Shown here in pieces: positions 1-6,776 of a DNA stretch of 16,376 bases. The stretch's first letter is position 1, and every line of letters starts with the position of its first letter. Below the pieces are notes generated by a model. It searched no databases, was not told the DNA's origin, and saw nothing but the letters and a program-made list of their open reading frames with translations. Source of the stretch: Chloroflexota bacterium (lineage in GTDB: Bacteria; Chloroflexota; Dehalococcoidia; UBA2979); contig CANFFZ010000046.1 of NCBI GenBank assembly GCA_947446155.1, positions 1-16,376 on the forward strand, read 5' to 3'. The position numbers and the translations under genes are program-made.

Positions 1-858
1 ACCGATGAACTCGTCCGCGAGGCTGACTTCGCCCTGCGCCTCGAGGTCCATCGCGAGGAACGCGATGTCGTGGCCGATGTCCTGCCAGCCGATCTGGAAC
101 CACTCGCTGAACTCGATGCCGTCCACGCAGACGATGTCGGCTACCCGCGGGCCGAGGACGTACACGTGCTTCGTGTGCAGGTCGCCGTGGCCGCGGACGA
201 CGCGGCCGTCCGTGACGCGCTGGGCGAACGTCGCCCCCTCGCGTGCCAGCGTGCCGTCCACCATCGCGTGCATGGCCGCGGCGTCCTCGGGCGCCCATGT
301 CGAGCCAATGAACCCGGCGGCTTCGCCCGCCTCGCGCTTCCACCACGCGGCCACCGCCTCGACACCCGCGAACGCGAGGCCGTCGGGCGCGCGCTCCGCG
401 TCATCGTGGAAGGGCACGAGGCGTGCGACCAATCGGTCGGCCATGTCGTACGGCACACGCTCATCGCGCACGAGGGCGTCGAGCGTGGCCGTCTCGGGCA
501 GGCGGCGCATCTTCACGGCCCACTCGATGACTTCGCCCTCGGATGCCGGGACGTCGATGACGATCGAGCCGTCCGGTCGCCGGACCACGGAGGCCACATC
601 GAGGTAGACGTCGGGCGCGAGGCGGCGGTTGAGCCGTACCTCGTTGTGGCAGAAGCGCTCGCGCGTCTCCAACCCCAGCTGCTCGATAAAGCCGAAGTCC
701 ACCGGCTTCTTGGTCTTGTAGACCAGGTCGCCCGCGAGGAACGCGTACGACAGGTGCGTCTGGATCAGGGTCACCTCGGAGGGCCGGTGCGGGTACGCCT
801 CCGAGCGCAGCAGCGCACGGACGTACTCAGGCAACGCGGCGAGTTCCTCGGGTGTCAC
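1..858 (-). CDS. COG2187-type phosphotransferase (aminoglycoside phosphotransferase fold), 3' end outside window
   Basis: The minus strand is open from GTG 858 to the window edge (286 codons) and the C-terminus is missing. The protein resembles the COG2187 kinase-like family of the aminoglycoside phosphotransferase superfamily, whose substrate is generally unknown. Seen: an early VYKTKKPVDFGF segment, matching the ATP-lysine strand of the family; the catalytic loop RGHGDLHTKHVYVL at about residues 221-234; and the metal-binding VDGIEFSEWFQ followed by DIGHDIAFLAMDLEAQG, a strong signature of this family. The catalytic loop has His where classical kinases have Asn (HGDLxxxN); I recall His as common in this subfamily. 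Some members carry a C-terminal P-loop kinase domain, which cannot be judged here. The GTG start has no Shine-Dalgarno but has TACCGT 6 bases upstream, which fits a leaderless transcript. It is divergent to the alpha/beta hydrolase gene. Confidence 0.85.
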   Translation of the reverse strand, partial: MTPEELAALPEYVRALLRSEAYPHRPSEVTLIQTHLSYAFLAGDLVYKTKKPVDFGFIEQLGLETRERFCHNEVRLNRRLAPDVYLDVASVVRRPDGSIVIDVPASEGEVIEWAVKMRRLPETATLDALVRDERVPYDMADRLVARLVPFHDDAERAPDGLAFAGVEAVAAWWKREAGEAAGFIGSTWAPEDAAAMHAMVDGTLAREGATFAQRVTDGRVVRGHGDLHTKHVYVLGPRVADIVCVDGIEFSEWFQIGWQDIGHDIAFLAMDLEAQGEVSLADEFIG

Positions 859-1868
859 GCGCCGACGGTACGAGGGGGCGCGCGCGAGGGCAACGCGGGG
901 CGCCCGAAGCGCCAGAACGCGGCCAGCCTCGGTGGTACGCTCGGGCGGCAGCGTCGCGCGGTGTCAGGGGGTCGGGGTGGCGGAGCGCGTGGCAGCATTT
1001 CTACCAGTCGCAGCGGCTGCGGCTGGCCTACTGGACCTGGGGTGACGCGGACGCGCCCCCCCCCCTGATCCTTCTACACGGCGGACGCGACCACGCACGC
1101 AACTGGGACCGCATCGCCGAGGCGTTCCGCGACGACTACCACGTTATTGCGCCTGACCTGCGTGGGCACGGGGATTCCGAATGGGCGAAGGGCAGCACCT
1201 ACACGCTGTCCGAGCACGTGATCGACCTCATCGCGCTGATCGACCTGGTGGGTGGGCCGGTGCGTGTGGTCTCGCACTCGTTCGGTGGCGCGATCACGCT
1301 GCTGGCGGCCGGGATCTTTTCGGAGAAGTTCGATCGCATCGTGGAGATCGAGGGTGCTGGCGCACGCATGGAGGACACTCCACGGCCCACGACCCCCGAG
1401 CAGCTGCGCAAGTGGGTCATGACGATGCGCTCCTACGAGCAGCAGACGCCGCGCGTCTATTCGACCTTCGGGGAGGCCGTCGCACGCGTGAGCGAGGCGA
1501 ACAAGTCGCTTTCGCCGGAGATGGCCGACCACTTCGCGCGCTGGGCCTCGCACGGGATGGACGGCGGCTACGTCTGGAAGTTCGACCCGTGGGTACGCGG
1601 CCGGACGCCCTCTGAGCTCACGCGTGAGGAGTTGGTGGAGGTCTGGCGAGCGGTCGTCGCCCCCGTCATGCACATGGTCGGCTCGAAGTCGCACTTCTCC
1701 CGGGCCCAGTTCGAGTCGAAGCCGCTCGACGAGTACTTCAGCGACTCCCACACGGTGACGGTCGCGGATGCCGGTCACTGGCTGCACCACGACCAGACGG
1801 CGACCTTCGTCGACCTGGTCCGCGACTTCCTCGGCGCGCCGCCACCTCGGAAGCCGCACGCCGACTAG
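852..1868 (+). CDS. Alpha/beta hydrolase; N-terminus uncertain
   Basis: Alpha/beta-hydrolase fold enzyme of unknown substrate, probably cytosolic. Seen, numbered from GTG 852: the oxyanion-hole region LILLHGGRDHARNW, then VIAPDLRGHGDSEW, the nucleophile elbow VVSHSFGGA with Ser143, and the histidine in DAGHWLHHDQ (His309). The usual Asp after strand 7 is not evident: that place reads HMVGSKSHFS, so the acid may come from elsewhere or be absent. Family-like sequence begins only at about base 993 (WQHFYQSQRLRLAYW). The 45 or so residues before it are Arg/Gly/Ala-rich and look non-coding. GTG 852 is the only standard in-frame start, but it overlaps the divergent neighbour's start, so the true start is doubtful. 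A Shine-Dalgarno-like AGGGGG with GTG 977 lies in another frame. A C10 run at 1056-1065 does not break the frame. The stop is TAG. Confidence 0.85.
   Translation: MSRADGTRGRARGQRGAPEAPERGQPRWYARAAASRGVRGSGWRSAWQHFYQSQRLRLAYWTWGDADAPPPLILLHGGRDHARNWDRIAEAFRDDYHVIAPDLRGHGDSEWAKGSTYTLSEHVIDLIALIDLVGGPVRVVSHSFGGAITLLAAGIFSEKFDRIVEIEGAGARMEDTPRPTTPEQLRKWVMTMRSYEQQTPRVYSTFGEAVARVSEANKSLSPEMADHFARWASHGMDGGYVWKFDPWVRGRTPSELTREELVEVWRAVVAPVMHMVGSKSHFSRAQFESKPLDEYFSDSHTVTVADAGHWLHHDQTATFVDLVRDFLGAPPPRKPHAD
865..870 (-). promoter_or_regulatory. Candidate -10 hexamer of a leaderless promoter (phosphotransferase)
   Basis: TACCGT on the minus strand ends 6 bases before GTG 858, and no Shine-Dalgarno precedes that codon. 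A -10 at this distance would place the transcription start at or next to the start codon. No convincing -35 is visible. The same arrangement recurs at 10542-10547 and 12653-12658. Confidence 0.4.
966..979 (+). promoter_or_regulatory. Shine-Dalgarno-like AGGGGG plus GTG, out of frame with the hydrolase
   Basis: AGGGGG (966-971) is followed 5 bases later by GTG 977-979. This is where the hydrolase should start by homology, but the GTG is one frame off. Removing one base between about 986 and 992 would join it to the hydrolase as a short, family-like N-terminus (about MAERWQHFYQSQ). Either a one-base insertion is present in the sequence or the match is chance. Confidence 0.3.
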
Positions 1869-1869
1869 G

Positions 1870-1899
1870 CAGCGATCGGGGTTCGGGTCACCGTCGCTG
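1870..1899 (+). terminator. Possible terminator hairpin after the hydrolase
   Basis: One base past the hydrolase TAG, CAGCGA (1870-1875) pairs with TCGCTG (1894-1899). CGG (1877-1879) pairs with CCG (1891-1893), giving about 9 base pairs with one bulged T and an 11-base loop. No T-tract follows, so it is not a classical intrinsic terminator. It could be a 3' stabilising or weak termination hairpin. Confidence 0.35.
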
Positions 1900-2030
1900 A
1901 TTCGCGGAGCCTGGTGCCGCCGTAAATCGATGCGATCTCGTAATGCCTCGTGCCAGATCCCCCTCGTACGACCGCGGTTGCCGCGTGCCACAATGGATCA
2001 GCGTCCCAGTCGTCTGAACGGAGGCCACCC

Positions 2031-3782
2031 GTGGCCGACTCCCTGACCCCTGCAACCTCGATCTCCGCACGCGAGTGGGTGGATCTGCTCTTCGACGAAG
2101 GTTCCTTCTCAGAACAGTTCGCTGGCATCGCGACACCTGACCCGCTGCACTTCGAGGACTCCCGGTCGTACGCGGAGCGGGTGAAGGAGGCACGCGAACA
2201 GTCCGGTGGCAAGGAAGCGGTGCTGACCGGCACGGCGCACATCGGCGGCCTGCCGGTGGTCGTCGCGGTCTCGGATTTCCGCTTCATCGGCGGCTCGATG
2301 GGGTACGCGGTGGGCGAGCGCGTCGCGCACGCGATGGAACGTGCGCACGCGGCGAAGGCGCCTTTCCTCGCGGTCACATGCTCGGGTGGCGCCCGGATGC
2401 AGGAGGGCATGGTCGCCCTGCTCCAGATGGCGAAGACGGCCGCCGCCGCCCAGCGCCTGCACGAGGCGGGCGTGCCGATGGTCACGCTGCTCGCGAACCC
2501 CACGACCGGTGGTGTGTTCGCCTCGTACGGCACGCAGGGCGACATCCTGATCGCGGAAGCGGGTGCCCTCATCGGCTTCGCCGGCCCGCGCGTCCGTGCT
2601 GTCCACGACGCCGACGAGGAGCGCGAGACCCTTTACGCAGAGGACCTGTACGAACGGGGCCTGATCGACCTCATCGCGCCACGCGAGGGGCTGCGCAACG
2701 TGCTGATCAGCGTCCTCGATCTCCTGCGAGTGACTCCGGTGCCCGACCTTGATCTGCTCCCCCAGGTCATCGAAGCGCGGGACCTCGAGCGCGGCTGGAC
2801 GACCGTCGAGCGGGCGCGCCACGTACAGCGCCCGCGTGCCCTGCACTACATCGAGGCGTTGACCACGGACTTCGTCCCGCTGCGCGGCGACCGGAGCGGC
2901 ATCGATGACCCCGCGCTCGTGGGCGGCCTCGGGCGTATCGGTGACACGAACGTCGTGCTGATTGGCCAGGAGCGCGGCGATATGACCCTCGATGGCGCAC
3001 GCCACGATGGGCGTGTCTCGCCGGCCGGCTACCGCAAGGCGAAGCGGCTGATGCTGCTCGCGCAGCGGCTGCACCTACCGCTGGTGACGTTCGTCGACAC
3101 TCCGGGAGCGCACGACGGCATCGCGGACGAGGGTGCGGGCCTGGCGAGCGCGATCTCAGACTGCCTGGCGACGATGGCGTCCCTGACGACGCCGAGCGTC
3201 GCCGTGGTCATTGGTGAAGGTGGCTCGGGCGGCGCGCTCGCGCTCACCTGGGCCGACCGCCTGCTTATGCAGCAGAACGCGATGTTCGCCATCACCTCGC
3301 CGGAGGGCGCGGCGGCCATCCTCTACCGTGACCGCGCGCGAGCGCCGGAGGTCGCCGAGGCCCTGGGCGTTGCCGCCGCGGACCTCCACACGCTCGGTGT
3401 CGTCGACAGCCTGATCGCGGAGCCGCCGGGTGGCGCGCACACCGACCCGGTCGCGGCGGTGCGCCTCATGCGCCCGGCCGTCCGCCGTGCACTCGCCGAG
3501 GCGATGCGCGGTCGGGGCAGTCAGCGCCGTCAGCGCCGCGAAGTGCGCTTGAACACCATCGGCGTCCCGCCCGGCGGTCTGTTCCATGCGCTCCGCAACC
3601 TAGGCGAGGTGATCGGCGAGGCGCTCCCGAGTTTCGATGAGGCTCGCGGGGCTGCCGCCGGCCAGGCAGCGCGTGCCGTGAAGGTCGCGAACGCCGCTGG
3701 CGCTGCCGTCGACCGGCTGCGGCATCGAGGTGATCGGGCTGAGGCAGTCGCGGTGGTAGAAGAGCCGAGCGGGGACACGTAG
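2031..3782 (+). CDS. Fused AccD-AccA-type carboxyltransferase (acetyl-CoA carboxylase beta/alpha)
   Basis: Carboxyltransferase moving the carboxyl group from carboxybiotin to acetyl-CoA (or another acyl-CoA), the second half-reaction of malonyl-CoA formation for fatty-acid synthesis. The 583-residue protein has two crotonase-fold halves. The N-half is AccD-like: TCSGGARMQEG near residue 115, then NPTTGGVFASYG and GALIGFAGPRVR near 170-187. The C-half is AccA-like: PAGYRKAKRLMLLAQ, FVDTPGAHDGI near 356-364, VIGEGGSGGALAL near 395, and ITSPEGAAAILYRD. The AccD zinc finger (four Cys) is absent. Start GTG 2031 is chosen because GGAGG (2020-2024) lies 6 bases upstream; the frame is open further up to 1950 but without family-like sequence. 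Biotin carboxylase and biotin carrier genes are not in the window. A propionyl-CoA carboxylase-like role is less likely given the AccD-then-AccA order. It converges on the MFS gene with 2 bases between stops. Confidence 0.9.
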   Translation: MADSLTPATSISAREWVDLLFDEGSFSEQFAGIATPDPLHFEDSRSYAERVKEAREQSGGKEAVLTGTAHIGGLPVVVAVSDFRFIGGSMGYAVGERVAHAMERAHAAKAPFLAVTCSGGARMQEGMVALLQMAKTAAAAQRLHEAGVPMVTLLANPTTGGVFASYGTQGDILIAEAGALIGFAGPRVRAVHDADEERETLYAEDLYERGLIDLIAPREGLRNVLISVLDLLRVTPVPDLDLLPQVIEARDLERGWTTVERARHVQRPRALHYIEALTTDFVPLRGDRSGIDDPALVGGLGRIGDTNVVLIGQERGDMTLDGARHDGRVSPAGYRKAKRLMLLAQRLHLPLVTFVDTPGAHDGIADEGAGLASAISDCLATMASLTTPSVAVVIGEGGSGGALALTWADRLLMQQNAMFAITSPEGAAAILYRDRARAPEVAEALGVAAADLHTLGVVDSLIAEPPGGAHTDPVAAVRLMRPAVRRALAEAMRGRGSQRRQRREVRLNTIGVPPGGLFHALRNLGEVIGEALPSFDEARGAAAGQAARAVKVANAAGAAVDRLRHRGDRAEAVAVVEEPSGDT

Positions 3783-3784
3783 TC

Positions 3785-5047
3785 CTAGCCGGCGGCCATC
3801 CCGTTGTCATTGTCCGCGGAGGTGTTGTCGATGCGGTAGCGGCGCAGCGACGGGATACCCGCGGTCATCGCGGCCACGACTGCGATGCAGCCGATGCCGC
3901 CCGAGACGACCGCGAACGTCGCGCTCGTGATGGCCGCGACGAGGCCAGACTCCACCATCCCCAACTGGTTCGAGGCAGAGATGAACACGGAGTTCACGGC
4001 CGTCACGCGGCCTCGTAGCGCGTCCGGCGTCGCCAACTGGATCGTCGTCTGTCGCATCACCACGCTCACCTGGTCCGACATCCCGACGAGCGCGTAGGCG
4101 ACGACCGCGACTGGGAACGACCGTGCGAGGCCAAAGGCGATTGTCGCGAGGCCGAAGGCCGCGACGGATCCCAGCAGGAAGCGTCCCGTCTGCTTTACGG
4201 GCGGCAAGAGGATCATCGCGCCAGACATCAGCAGCGCGCCGACCTCGAGCGAACCGCAGAGGATGCCGTAGCCCACAGCGCCCACGTGCAGAATGTCGGT
4301 CGCGTACACCGGCAGCAGTGCCTTCGCGCCGCCAAGGATGACCGCGAACATATCGAGGGTCATCGCGCCGAGCAGCACCGGACGGTGCGCGACGAATGAG
4401 ACGCCCTCGCGAATCATTGCCCAAGTGACGCGGCGCTTCTCGGTCGTCGTATCCGCCACGCGTACGAGCAGCAGCGAGCCGACGGCAACGACGGTGCAGA
4501 GGGCGGAGGCGGCTTAGGCCGCGCCCTCGCCGCTCCATCCGATCAGGGCACCAGCGACGGTGGGGCCTGTGACGAAGGAGAGCGACTGCACCGTGGAGTT
4601 CACGGTGATCGCGTTGGTGAACACCTCACGCGGCACGATCTGCGGCAGCAGCGCCTGGCGCGCGGGGTTCTCGAACGAGGACGCGAGGCCGGAGACGAGC
4701 ACCACGCCGTAGAGCAGGAGCAGGGACACCTGGCCAGTCGCGATCGCGGCGAGGACGACGAACGTGGCGAGGAGCGGGGCGATCTGCGCGAGCTGGATGA
4801 TCTTGCGGCGGTCGTAGACGTCCGCGGCGGCTCCACCGAGCAGGCTCACGCCGAGCGCCGGTACGAAGCGTACGAGACCGATCAGCCCGAGTTGCAGCGT
4901 GGAGCCAGAGATCTCGTAGACCTGCCACGCGATGGCGGCCTGCACGATGGTCATCGCCGCGCCGCTCGCGGCCCGTGAGACGACATACGCGCGGAACGCC
5001 GGCAGGCGCATCGCGGCGCCCGGATCATGGTGAGGGGTGGAGGACAT
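3785..5047 (-). pseudogene. MFS transporter interrupted by an in-frame TAA
   Basis: Major facilitator superfamily exporter (MFS_3/EntS-like by sequence feel) that would span the inner membrane with 12 helices. The reading frame from ATG 5047 to TAG 3785 is 420 codons, a normal family length. It is split by one TAA at codon 178 (4516-4514). The frame is preserved on both sides: codons before read ALIGWSGEGAA and codons after read AASALCTVVAVGSLLLVR. Family members commonly have Tyr at this place (Y-x-x-N/S-A-L), so a TAC/TAT-to-TAA change is the simplest explanation. Other landmarks are GGAAADVYDRRKI (loop 2-3 motif, about residues 76-88), SSFENPARQALLPQIV, and in the second half LRGRVTAVNSVFISASNQLG. 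It begins 8 bases after the SnoaL gene's stop with no Shine-Dalgarno of its own, so it is probably co-transcribed and coupled. A sequencing error is the main alternative to real inactivation. Confidence 0.85.
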
Positions 5048-5055
5048 GCGGTCGG

Positions 5056-5487
5056 CTATACCGGCTCGTCCGGATGCGACTTCGCGAAGGTCGGAATGAC
5101 CGGCGCGAAGGAGTTGAGGTAGAACCAGATCTCGGCGATGGCGTTGCCCTCGACACGCAGACCCAGGCAGAAGGGGATGTTGATCGGTTTGCCGGTGGCC
5201 GGGTACCCCCGGACAGGCCCGGTGTTGGTCCCGGAGAGTTGGAACTGGAGCGCGGCGCGGTCGTTCTCCACGATCATGCCCTCCAGCGTGAGGGACGTGT
5301 CCGGGACGGAGAGGTACAGCTCCTGAGCCGTGGCGGAGCCGAGCTCGATCCCGCCGACTTCGCCGGTGGAGAGGTGGACGACGAATTGCGGGCTCGCGAG
5401 GTTGCGGACCGCCCCGGCTACGTCACCGGTGGCACCGGCTTCCTACAGCATGCGGAGCACGAGGGCGCGTGTGTCTTCGGTGGTCAC
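5056..5487 (-). pseudogene. SnoaL-like/ester-cyclase-family protein interrupted by an in-frame TAG
   Basis: Small cone-shaped NTF2-like fold protein of the SnoaL/ester cyclase family; members act on diverse small molecules and the substrate here is unknown. Starting at GTG 5487 the frame reads VTTEDTRALVLRML, then TAG (5445-5443) at codon 15. It continues in frame as EAGATGDVAGAVRNLASP to the end at 5056, 143 codons in all, a normal length. The stop falls where SnoaL proteins usually have Tyr after the first helix's hydrophobic residues (as in RxLYEE). Core motifs downstream of the stop are intact: ALQFQLSGTNTGPVRGYPAT and LRVEGNAIAEIWFYLN. An internal ATG at 5277 would give only 73 residues lacking the first half of the fold. 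No clear Shine-Dalgarno precedes 5487. The MFS gene, which is also broken by one stop, follows 8 bases later. Confidence 0.75.
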
Positions 5488-5679
5488 TGTGGCAATCCGT
5501 CGCTCCCCGCTGTGACTTCCACTATGCCGGAGCGAGGGCTAATCGGCACGTCAAGTTCGGCTTCTACGCGGCGGGTTCCCCATCCTACCGACGAGCGGCG
5601 GGTGGAGCGTGGCGCAATGTCAGACTTCTGCATCGGCGCTGATCGGGCTGCATCCTGCTCGGGGCTCTGGATCGGTGCG

Positions 5680-6675
5680 CTACCCGACGAGGCGCCGGTA
5701 GATGTCATAACGCTTCTTGGGGTCGCGTTCCTGCACGCTGACCCCGTGGAGCGTGAAGCCGGCCTCGGTCGCCTCGTCAATGGCCTCGACGCACTCGTCG
5801 GCGGTGCCGACGGTGCTGAGGTCCTCCACCAACTCCCGAGGGAGCGCGGCGGCTCCGGCGGCACTGCCGCCGTCCGCCCAGGCACGACGCACCGCGTTCG
5901 CCTCGTCGGCATAGCCCATGCGAGAGAAGTGCTCGTAGTAGAAGTCGCCCATCCGCGCGATGTAGAACGCGGCATTGCCGGCCTCCGCTGCCTTCACGGC
6001 TTCGCGGTTCTCCGACACGACCACGCCGCTCGGGTTGCGGACATCGACGTCCGAGCGCTGGCGGCCAGCCGCCTCGACCATTGAGTAGAAGGAGTCGAGT
6101 TGCGGCTTCCACTGCGGCCTCGGCAGGAAGATCGGGATCCAACCGTCGGCGAGCCGAGCGGTCTGCTCCAGGCTCTTCGGTGTGATCGAGGCGACGTGGA
6201 TCGGGATGTGTGCGCGCACCGGCTTGAAGCGCAGGGTGAAACCGCGCTCCAATTTGAAGATCTTGCCGTGGTAGTTCAGCGGCTCCTCAGCGAGGAGCAT
6301 GTTGATGATCTCGATGTACTCGCGTGTGCGCTGAAGCGGCTTCTCGAACTTCACGCCATGGAAGTGCTCGATGACATTCGGGCCGGACGAGCCGAGGCCG
6401 ATCACCATCCGCCCACCCGAGAGTTCGTCCAGTGTCGCGAAATGCTGCGCGACCGCCGCTGGAGTGCGCGAGAAGATATTGATGATGGAAGTGCCGAGTT
6501 TGATGCGGGAGGTCTCCCGCGCCAGCACTGCCAGCAGCGTGAGCGCGTCTCGGCCCCACGCCTCGGCGATCGAGAGCATCTCGACGCCCGCCTCGTCGGC
6601 CACCTTCGCCTGCTCGATTACCTGATCGAGGTCGAATGCGCCCTGCCAGTTCACGCCAATCGAAAGCCGTCGCAT
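5680..6675 (-). CDS. LLM-class flavin/F420-dependent oxidoreductase, copy A
   Basis: Bacterial luciferase-like monooxygenase/reductase (TIM barrel) using FMNH2 or F420H2; the substrate is unknown. The protein has 331 residues. Seen: barrel start RRLSIGVNWQGAFD, LSIAEAWGRDA near 34-44, IKLGTSIINIFSR near 58-70, and the signature SGGRMVIGLGSSG at 86-98 followed by VIEHFHGVKFEKPLQRTREY. ATG 6675 is preferred over the longer in-frame ATG 6729 because GGGGGGAA lies about 8 bases upstream and family sequence begins immediately. The extra 18 residues are Arg-rich and unlike the family. It is about half identical by eye to copy B at 12717-13715, including the unusual RMGDFYYEHFSRMGYADEA segment in the C-terminal third. 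It lies 101 bases after the helicase gene on the same strand, with TACACT (plus positions 6747-6752) in that gap as a possible -10. The stop is TAG. Confidence 0.9.
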   Translation of the reverse strand: MRRLSIGVNWQGAFDLDQVIEQAKVADEAGVEMLSIAEAWGRDALTLLAVLARETSRIKLGTSIINIFSRTPAAVAQHFATLDELSGGRMVIGLGSSGPNVIEHFHGVKFEKPLQRTREYIEIINMLLAEEPLNYHGKIFKLERGFTLRFKPVRAHIPIHVASITPKSLEQTARLADGWIPIFLPRPQWKPQLDSFYSMVEAAGRQRSDVDVRNPSGVVVSENREAVKAAEAGNAAFYIARMGDFYYEHFSRMGYADEANAVRRAWADGGSAAGAAALPRELVEDLSTVGTADECVEAIDEATEAGFTLHGVSVQERDPKKRYDIYRRLVG

Positions 6676-6776
6676 CGCTGGTTCCCCCCGTGTCGACGCC
6701 CTGGCGCGCCGCCTGCCCTCCGACGCCATGTCGCGTCGGTGCGGGCAGTGTACGCACGGGAAATGAGTTTGAGGGG

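Noticed and set aside
1056..1065. C10 homopolymer in the hydrolase as a frameshift site
   Set aside because: Family-like sequence runs in one frame on both sides (AYWTWGDADAP before, LILLHGGRDH after), so the run length is consistent with the coding frame.
70..1068. Long plus-strand open frame opposite the phosphotransferase
   Set aside because: It is the antisense shadow of the recognised minus-strand gene; the translation is Arg/Ala/His-rich with no family resemblance. Similar long shadows occur opposite almost every gene because stops are rare in GC-rich DNA.
1880..1910. tRNA T-arm-like GGTTCGGGTC after the hydrolase gene
   Set aside because: No acceptor stem, D-arm or anticodon arm can be placed around it; the bases are explained by the hairpin loop.
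4514..5445. Reassignment of TAG/TAA to tyrosine (alternative genetic code)
   Set aside because: TAG ends ten genes in this window at positions matching family C-termini and TAA ends another, so these codons act as stops. Two isolated in-frame cases are better explained by mutation or base error.
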